A stretch of DNA of 11,953 bases from Cylindrotheca closterium (Eukaryota > Bacillariophyta > Bacillariophyceae > Bacillariales > Bacillariaceae): NCBI GenBank assembly GCA_933822405.4, contig CAKOGP040001993.1, forward strand, positions 1 through 11,953, given 5' to 3'. A model generated the notes under the pieces. That model was not told the origin of the DNA, searched no databases, and worked only from the letters and a program-made list of their open reading frames with translations. The position numbers and the translations under genes are program-made. Below, piece by piece: positions 7,210-11,953 of the stretch (positions are counted from its first letter, which is position 1; each line of letters opens with the position of its first letter).

Positions 7210-7546
7210 TGTTGTACCGGTACACGTACATGGACGCAACTGTTGTGAGCTCGCGCGCCAGCCATCTCAGCACAAACTTGCCGGCGTTCTCCAGTAACCA
7301 GCAATCCCGATGGGAGATATCACTGGAATGTCAAATCGTTAAATTTAGTAGCGAGGTACGAGAGATTCGGGACGAGAACGAGTACGATGACAAACATGGG
7401 GATTTTACAAGTTGTGTGCGAATCTCTAGGTTAATCTATCTAACGTACGAATGACGGACACTCTCTGGTCCAATTAACGGTCCCCTCAAGGTGATACTGA
7501 TGTATCAGAGAACCTTGTACTCCGGATTGGGCTAATATCAACCGTA
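7210..7546 (-). repeat. Probable 3' LTR of the right retrotransposon (boundaries tentative)
   Basis: A polypurine tract at 7555-7547 normally abuts the 3' LTR. Downstream of it on the minus strand the sequence reads TACGGTTGATATTAGCCC, without a clean TG terminus; the inner edge could instead be TGATATT at 7540. A candidate outer end is ACAACA at 7215-7210 (TGTTGT on plus). This would make an LTR of about 330 bp. The 5' LTR lies outside the window, so the boundaries cannot be checked by comparison. A 16-bp dyad (TGATAC, 4-nt loop, GTATCA) sits at 7492-7507. No credible gene lies here. Confidence 0.4.
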
Positions 7547-7555
7547 CCCCCTCTT
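7547..7555 (-). other. Polypurine tract (plus-strand primer site)
   Basis: The minus strand reads AAGAGGGGG, 70 bp after the pol stop codon, which is the usual place and composition for the copia polypurine tract that primes second-strand DNA synthesis. It supports ending the internal region here. Confidence 0.6.
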
Positions 7556-7625
7556 GGGAGGACGTATCATCCAATACTGTCCAAGACTGACAATATCCGG
7601 CGACGGATGAAGACGTTTCCAAAAG

Positions 7626-10600
7626 TTAAATCAAAAGAGCAAGTTTTCCATTTTGCTTTGCTTTCCACATGATGTGTTCAATAAGACGATCACGAACAGG
7701 TCCAGGTTGGATCTTGGTCAAAACATCGGCCAAGTTCTCAGCGGAAATGATCCATTCAATTCGTAGGATATCAATTGCGCATCTGGAGCGAACGTAGTGA
7801 TATGCGACAGCATTCGATTTCTTTTTCAATTGAGATTCAGGAACACTTGAGTTCTTGACAACGGACACGTTGTCAACACAAGTATGACAAAAACCTTGAA
7901 TTGGGACGCGCATCATTCTGAGCTTGAATTGTAGTCCCTCAAATAATTCAACACCTGTCTTTAGAGCAGAAAACTCAGAACCAAAACTGCTTGTCTCGAC
8001 ACTGTTCTGCTTTTTCAAATACCAGATAATAGGAGCTTTGTTAACAAAGATCAATACTCCTGTTCTTGATTGACGAGTAACAACATTAGCTGCATGAGAT
8101 GCATCAACAAACATAGTAAACTCTACCGCTTTGCCAAGAGGTGTAGGCATGTCACTTGGGAGTTCATCCTTAGTGAATTCGTAGAACTGTGAGTAATCAG
8201 CTTTCTTTAATGGTCTCAGGTGATCAGCATAACCACAATCCATCACAAGTATACGATCAGGATGCTTCTGTAAATAGGCAAAAATATGTAAGGCAGCATG
8301 AAAGTGACCTTCACGAGGCATTGCATTGTAAGATGAGAGCATAGACACTTTGGCGGCAACATCGATACGACCAAGTTCCACAAGCCAGCGCAGAATACCA
8401 ATGAGCTGCATGTAAAGTATGGCAGTATCATCATTGACAAAAGGAGTAGAATCAAGTTCCGGCTTGTATCCAGTGGGTAAAGTTGAATAAACCTTTTTCT
8501 TCAAAGTCAGTTGCATTGGCGCAATTCGCTTCTTGACAACTCGTAATGACTCTTGTAGATATGCTTCAGATCCAATAGCCCAGGTGAAATAATCATCACC
8601 ATCCAACTTGTGCTTCGAGATTGTTGCACCAAGATACGTGGTTGGCTCTTTTATTGAATCAGGTTTTAAAACAAAGAAATTGTTGAGTTTGTCCATAATA
8701 GCTTTTGGATTCTCGGAAATTGCAATGACATCATCAGTATAGACTAAAATATACTCATAATACTTTGAACCATCTTTGCGTTGACAAGGACGACGCCAAA
8801 CATCCATATCTCCGCGACATGGTTGGAACTCCAATTGTTCCTTCAAAACGTCTGCACAGAGGCTTCTCCATGCGAACCCGGAACTTTTGAGTCCGTAAAC
8901 GGCCTTAACCAGAATAGCTTTCTTCCCGGCATATTCTCCAAACTCCTTCCCTAAAATACAATAAACTTTCTCGGCACATTTGGCATTCAGATATGCACCC
9001 GAGACGTCAGCACTCAAAACATTCAGACCATTCAAAGCAGCAATAACAAAAGCAAGTCGAATACTTTCCCTTGTCACAACACTTGCATAGGTGACAGACA
9101 TTGGAGGGTCAGTCTGGTCCCCTCTAGCACATATCCGTGCCTTCCGTGTCAGATCCATCTTGACATCAAAGACAGTCATAAGGTCAATGAGCTGATATCC
9201 AACAGGAACATCTTCATCTTCTTCCAGAATCTTCAAAGCTGGCAGGATTGTCTTGACCTCTTTGATCAAAGCATCATTCCAATGCGAGGTACCATTCTCA
9301 GCATCAAGTTCATACGCACGTGCGATACCTTTCGGCCCAGGACCAGGCACTTCAATACCAAAGTTTTCTGGTTTCTGCCTTTTCACAGCACGGCGCTTAA
9401 CAGCTTTCAAAACTTGATCACGCTTTCTCAAAGTGTAGGGAACCCACCACGCAAAGGCAGGCTCTGACACAAGCTTGTTTGCAACAGCATATTCGGCGAC
9501 CTCAATAGGAAACGCTTCTTTTGCTACTGACAGATCAAGCCATTCGGTTTCTCCACCTTTCATTTCAGCTAACAACTTCCATCCTTTAGTTGTCTTTCGT
9601 GGACGCTTGAGACCGTTGGAGGTAGTATACCATCCGTCGTCCCCTTTAACTGCTCTTCCATCACGTTGATGATCAATAAATTCGCGAATCCGGTACATCG
9701 TGTTACCTTCATCATCGACATTCATCATTATCCCTTCAATAATCTGATTTGCATAGAAGCTTTCCACTTTGCCATCCTCAAACTCCACTTGATAGATAGA
9801 TGTGTCAAGGTGTGGATTCTCGTGGTAATGACCAATCAATTTTCCAGATGAGTCACGCTTCCGACCTTGAACGACTCCAAAAGTTTCAACTCCATCTGCA
9901 TTAAAAGAAACCTTCGCAGAGACATATTTATCGAATTCAACAGGGTCCGCTTCTTGATCCGGCGGCTCTTCGAAATCATCTTCAATCTTGTGACGAGGAT
10001 CTTCTTGTGGGTGATCTTCATACTGATCATACTGTGGATAACCACCATCCTCGATTGCAGAGATCGGTATGTTGTATTTATGCCGAATGCGGTCAAGTTC
10101 TTCTTCAGATATAGAAACTCCATCAGACTTCTTCTTCAGATTCTTCTTTAGGTCTTCCATAAACTCTTTCTTTTTCTCTTCCATAGGTTCACTGTTTCGT
10201 TCTTCAGCTGATAGCGGATTCACTGACGATCGTTGTAGTACTTGTCCATTGGCAATAGCAACAGCAAAACAAATAGCTGCTCCAATAGTAAAACTTGGAC
10301 CAAGCCAACGGCATAGTTGTTTCCCATCCTTAGATGAGCGATTAGGCGAAAGGCACCAACACCAATCCCAAATAGCAAAATCAACCAGGTGAGAGATATC
10401 TTTAGTGTTGCCAGAAACAATTGTGGCTCCACATTCTCCTTCTTGTATCGCAAGTCCCAATGCCATGTGACTGCGAATCTCAAAAGCATACATAAAAACT
10501 CGATCCCAGAACGCAATAGGGATATTCCTTGCATGCATGAATCGACGGTAAAGTCGACTTCCTTCCCGAATTGTGTCCTCTGTAAGTGCTTGATTAGGAT

Positions 10601-11186
10601 GATGAGGCTCAATAGGATGAATCGGCACTTGTCCTTTGTTAGCAACTTCTCGGAATTTCCCTTGAGTGAGAGACTTGGCATCATCAGGTATGAGACATTG
10701 GGGAAAACCGAACTGACGAAATAGTTGTGTGAGGCTTGTGTGAACATCTGATTCTTTGTTCAACGGATAAGCACGAGCCCACTGTACTGGTGTAGCGTAG
10801 ACCGCGATGCAAGTGTTTCCTTCAGCTGACTTGCAGGGTCCAAACTTAACATCAACATAAACATTTGTTTTCAATCTCGGATACTCCAACTGATATTGTA
10901 CAGGGCGAAAACGGCGAGACCCCTGAACGACCGACCAATCACGAACGGCACGTTGAGTTGTCTTCTCCAGGGTGCGACGAGCACATTCAATACTGGTTCT
11001 CCATCGACGAGCAAGTTGATCCGGCTTGATGAGGTAGGATTTTCCGGAAGTTTTCATCGATCGAATTGTCAAACTGTGTACGCCACATACGACATTGTTG
11101 TTGTCCCCTAAAACTTGCGGTAAACGATCAAGGCAAGCAGCAGTTGGGAGCGTTGAATCAAGTCGAGTGAAAGATGCGAGTTGGTG
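7626..11186 (-). CDS. Copia-type integrase - reverse transcriptase - RNase H polyprotein, open frame
   Basis: An open frame of 1186 codons runs from just after TAA 11189-11187 to TAA at 7628-7626; the first ATG is at 11057. Residue numbers count from 11072. Integrase core: D74 (YVDVKFG), D130 (IPDDAK), E165 (ALTEDTIRE), the expected D,D-35-E spacing. Residues about 223-285 (DISHLVDFAIWDW, ANGQVLQRSS) and 395-450 are post-integrase modules joined by an acidic linker. RT: about 595-820, with D689 in SADVSGAYL and the box YTDD (778-781) in place of the usual YVDD. RNase H: D990 (VDASHA), E1033 (GSEFSA), D1067 (CVDN), D1116 (LADVLTK). It copies genomic RNA to DNA and integrates it. All catalytic acids are present, suggesting a young copy, though the upstream TAA and gag/protease loss prevent normal expression from this copy. 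Confidence 0.93.
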   Translation of the reverse strand, partial: HQLASFTRLDSTLPTAACLDRLPQVLGDNNNVVCGVHSLTIRSMKTSGKSYLIKPDQLARRWRTSIECARRTLEKTTQRAVRDWSVVQGSRRFRPVQYQLEYPRLKTNVYVDVKFGPCKSAEGNTCIAVYATPVQWARAYPLNKESDVHTSLTQLFRQFGFPQCLIPDDAKSLTQGKFREVANKGQVPIHPIEPHHPNQALTEDTIREGSRLYRRFMHARNIPIAFWDRVFMYAFEIRSHMALGLAIQEGECGATIVSGNTKDISHLVDFAIWDWCWCLSPNRSSKDGKQLCRWLGPSFTIGAAICFAVAIANGQVLQRSSVNPLSAEERNSEPMEEKKKEFMEDLKKNLKKKSDGVSISEEELDRIRHKYNIPISAIEDGGYPQYDQYEDHPQEDPRHKIEDDFEEPPDQEADPVEFDKYVSAKVSFNADGVETFGVVQGRKRDSSGKLIGHYHENPHLDTSIYQVEFEDGKVESFYANQIIEGIMMNVDDEGNTMYRIREFIDHQRDGRAVKGDDGWYTTSNGLKRPRKTTKGWKLLAEMKGGETEWLDLSVAKEAFPIEVAEYAVANKLVSEPAFAWWVPYTLRKRDQVLKAVKRRAVKRQKPENFGIEVPGPGPKGIARAYELDAENGTSHWNDALIKEVKTILPALKILEEDEDVPVGYQLIDLMTVFDVKMDLTRKARICARGDQTDPPMSVTYASVVTRESIRLAFVIAALNGLNVLSADVSGAYLNAKCAEKVYCILGKEFGEYAGKKAILVKAVYGLKSSGFAWRSLCADVLKEQLEFQPCRGDMDVWRRPCQRKDGSKYYEYILVYTDDVIAISENPKAIMDKLNNFFVLKPDSIKEPTTYLGATISKHKLDGDDYFTWAIGSEAYLQESLRVVKKRIAPMQLTLKKKVYSTLPTGYKPELDSTPFVNDDTAILYMQLIGILRWLVELGRIDVAAKVSMLSSYNAMPREGHFHAALHIFAYLQKHPDRILVMDCGYADHLRPLKKADYSQFYEFTKDELPSDMPTPLGKAVEFTMFVDASHAANVVTRQSRTGVLIFVNKAPIIWYLKKQNSVETSSFGSEFSALKTGVELFEGLQFKLRMMRVPIQGFCHTCVDNVSVVKNSSVPESQLKKKSNAVAYHYVRSRCAIDILRIEWIISAENLADVLTKIQPGPVRDRLIEHIMWKAKQNGKLALLI

Positions 11187-11537
11187 TTACGGTGCTTGAT
11201 AATCAGCATCAATCTGTTGTCGCAGAGCTTCTTCTTGGCGCCTGGAATCAGGATCATAGGGCTGCCAAGGAATGTCTGCAGTCATCCAAACAGGCTGAAA
11301 CTCCATTATATCGCTGACCTCTTCATCGGTAGGTTGGCGACATGTAAAATAGGAAATTGGCTTGTCAAATAGGAGCGGGATCCGTATACCCGATGTCAAA
11401 ATAGCATGAGCTTCTCTGTTTTGTTGTTCAGGCCGTAATCGGATTAACGGCACGTCATTTACCACCACGCTGTTGGCACGTAGTTGGTCGACACAGAGTA
11501 AACGCTGATAAAAGTATTCCAAGTGAAGCCTCGAGCT
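11187..11537 (-). pseudogene. Copia polyprotein fragment between protease and integrase
   Basis: This frame is open from just after a TAA near 11540 down to TAA at 11189-11187, the same frame as the integrase-RT ORF. It reads VDQLRANSVVVNDVPLIRL, then IRIPLLFDKPISYFTCRQPT and WMTADIPWQPYDPDSR. These stretches match the segment that follows protease and precedes the integrase zinc-binding region in stramenopile copia elements. No protease D-T/S-G active site is present upstream. The in-frame TAA ends translation before integrase; it is either a point mutation or, less likely, a readthrough stop. Confidence 0.7.
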
Positions 11538-11953
11538 TTACCGTTCCAGTGAAGTGTTGCAAGGACACGGACAGTGAAATGTTCCCTTCCACGATATTGT
11601 GCAAACAGAGCGAAGTAAGCAGGCGACCATTCAAACTTGGAGCAAATTGACGAACATGATTGTAGGCATCCGTTTCATGTGTGACTGCATGGAGCATAAC
11701 CCAAAATTTCTGGTTGTTGCGACGGAAAACAGCACCAGTATGGGCAGCACGTCGGACAAGTTCTTCTTCGATGGAGCGAGAGCCGTCGTCGGCTCGAAGG
11801 AATCCAGGGTCACCAACAACTGGCACTTCAGAATTTTCACGAAAGATATAATCAAGGCGAATTCCACGATATCCGTAGGCGGTACGAGCCCAACTTTCAA
11901 TGTTTTCCATCATGATCCGGCCATCGCGATTGTTGAACTTTGGGGGATGAGGA
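11530..11953 (-). pseudogene. Copia gag N-terminal fragment, frameshifted and truncated
   Basis: The frame is open from the right edge (no start visible) with SWARTAYGYRGIRLDYIFRE, EEELVRRAAHTG and FRRNNQKFWVMLHAV, ending the good match at HVRQFAPSLNG (about 11620). Homologous-looking sequence then continues in another frame, PAYFALFAQYRGREHF to ARGFTWNTFISVY, down to about 11530. A third frame then begins with the post-protease region. So a one-base shift lies near 11620, and the rest of gag, the zinc knuckle and the protease have been lost at about 11510-11535. The pattern FRRxNQKFW...F.....GR..YFAL matches diatom-type copia gag. Confidence 0.72.

Larger units (their letters stand above)
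7547..11953 (-). mobile_element. Ty1/copia-type LTR retrotransposon, internally deleted; 5' end off the right edge
   Basis: On the minus strand the order is gag N-terminus (from beyond 11953), post-protease fragment, integrase, RT, RNase H, polypurine tract. Integrase before RT identifies Ty1/copia. The sequence signature is the stramenopile/diatom type: LARRW...RTLEKTTQRAVR before the integrase core, and extra domains between integrase and RT ending in FAWWVPYTLRKRD. The gag C-terminus, zinc knuckle and protease are missing, so the copy could not move unaided. It is on the same strand as the DUF6824 gene and upstream of it, so its LTR could influence that gene. Confidence 0.88.

Noticed and set aside
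6978..7454. 158-aa plus-strand ORF across the DUF6824 start and LTR
   Set aside because: It starts antisense to the conserved DUF6824 domain and runs through AT-rich promoter and LTR sequence; it matches no family I know.
7440..7622. 60-aa minus-strand ORF after the pol stop
   Set aside because: It straddles the polypurine tract and the probable LTR, so it is expected to be non-coding.
9836..10747. Several minus- and plus-strand ORFs inside pol
   Set aside because: Alternate-frame shadows of the integrase-RT frame, whose catalytic residues fix the true frame.

Overview
The window looks like nuclear DNA of a diatom, probably a pennate one. This rests on three things: intron-less genes, a DUF6824 protein (a family greatly expanded in diatoms), and a bestrophin plus a Ty1/copia-type polyprotein whose motifs match the diatom/stramenopile versions. 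The organism is inferred from protein families, not from a database hit.

Layout: (1) 1-1829 is the 5' part of a decayed LTR retrotransposon on the minus strand: LTR 1829-1439, leader 1438-1303, gag from 1302 downward with a CCHC knuckle at 246-205, then a (CAGTAG)n microsatellite that runs off the left edge. (2) 1830-3215 (minus) is a broken, unrecognised protein-coding sequence. The LTR of element 1 is inserted directly into its reading frame. (3) 3216-3468 is a short divergent intergenic region. (4) 3469-5727 (plus) is an intact 752-aa bestrophin-family anion channel with a large disordered insertion. (5) 5876-7039 (minus) is an intact 387-aa DUF6824 protein, convergent with the bestrophin gene. 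(6) 7040 to about 7546 is the DUF6824 upstream region, partly occupied by a probable 3' LTR. (7) 7547-11953 (minus) is a second, unrelated copia-type retrotransposon. It has a polypurine tract, a long open integrase-RT-RNase H frame, then an in-frame TAA, a post-protease fragment and a frameshifted gag N-terminus. The rest of gag and the protease are missing.

The two host genes form an island between two retroelements that lie on the same strand. I found no evidence that the bestrophin and DUF6824 genes share a pathway; they are simply tail-to-tail neighbours. No RNA genes, CRISPR arrays or bacterial-type operons were seen. The most novel material is the unrecognised broken ORF at 1830-3215, the internal repeats of the DUF6824 protein, and the internally deleted retrotransposon that still keeps an open INT-RT-RNase H frame.
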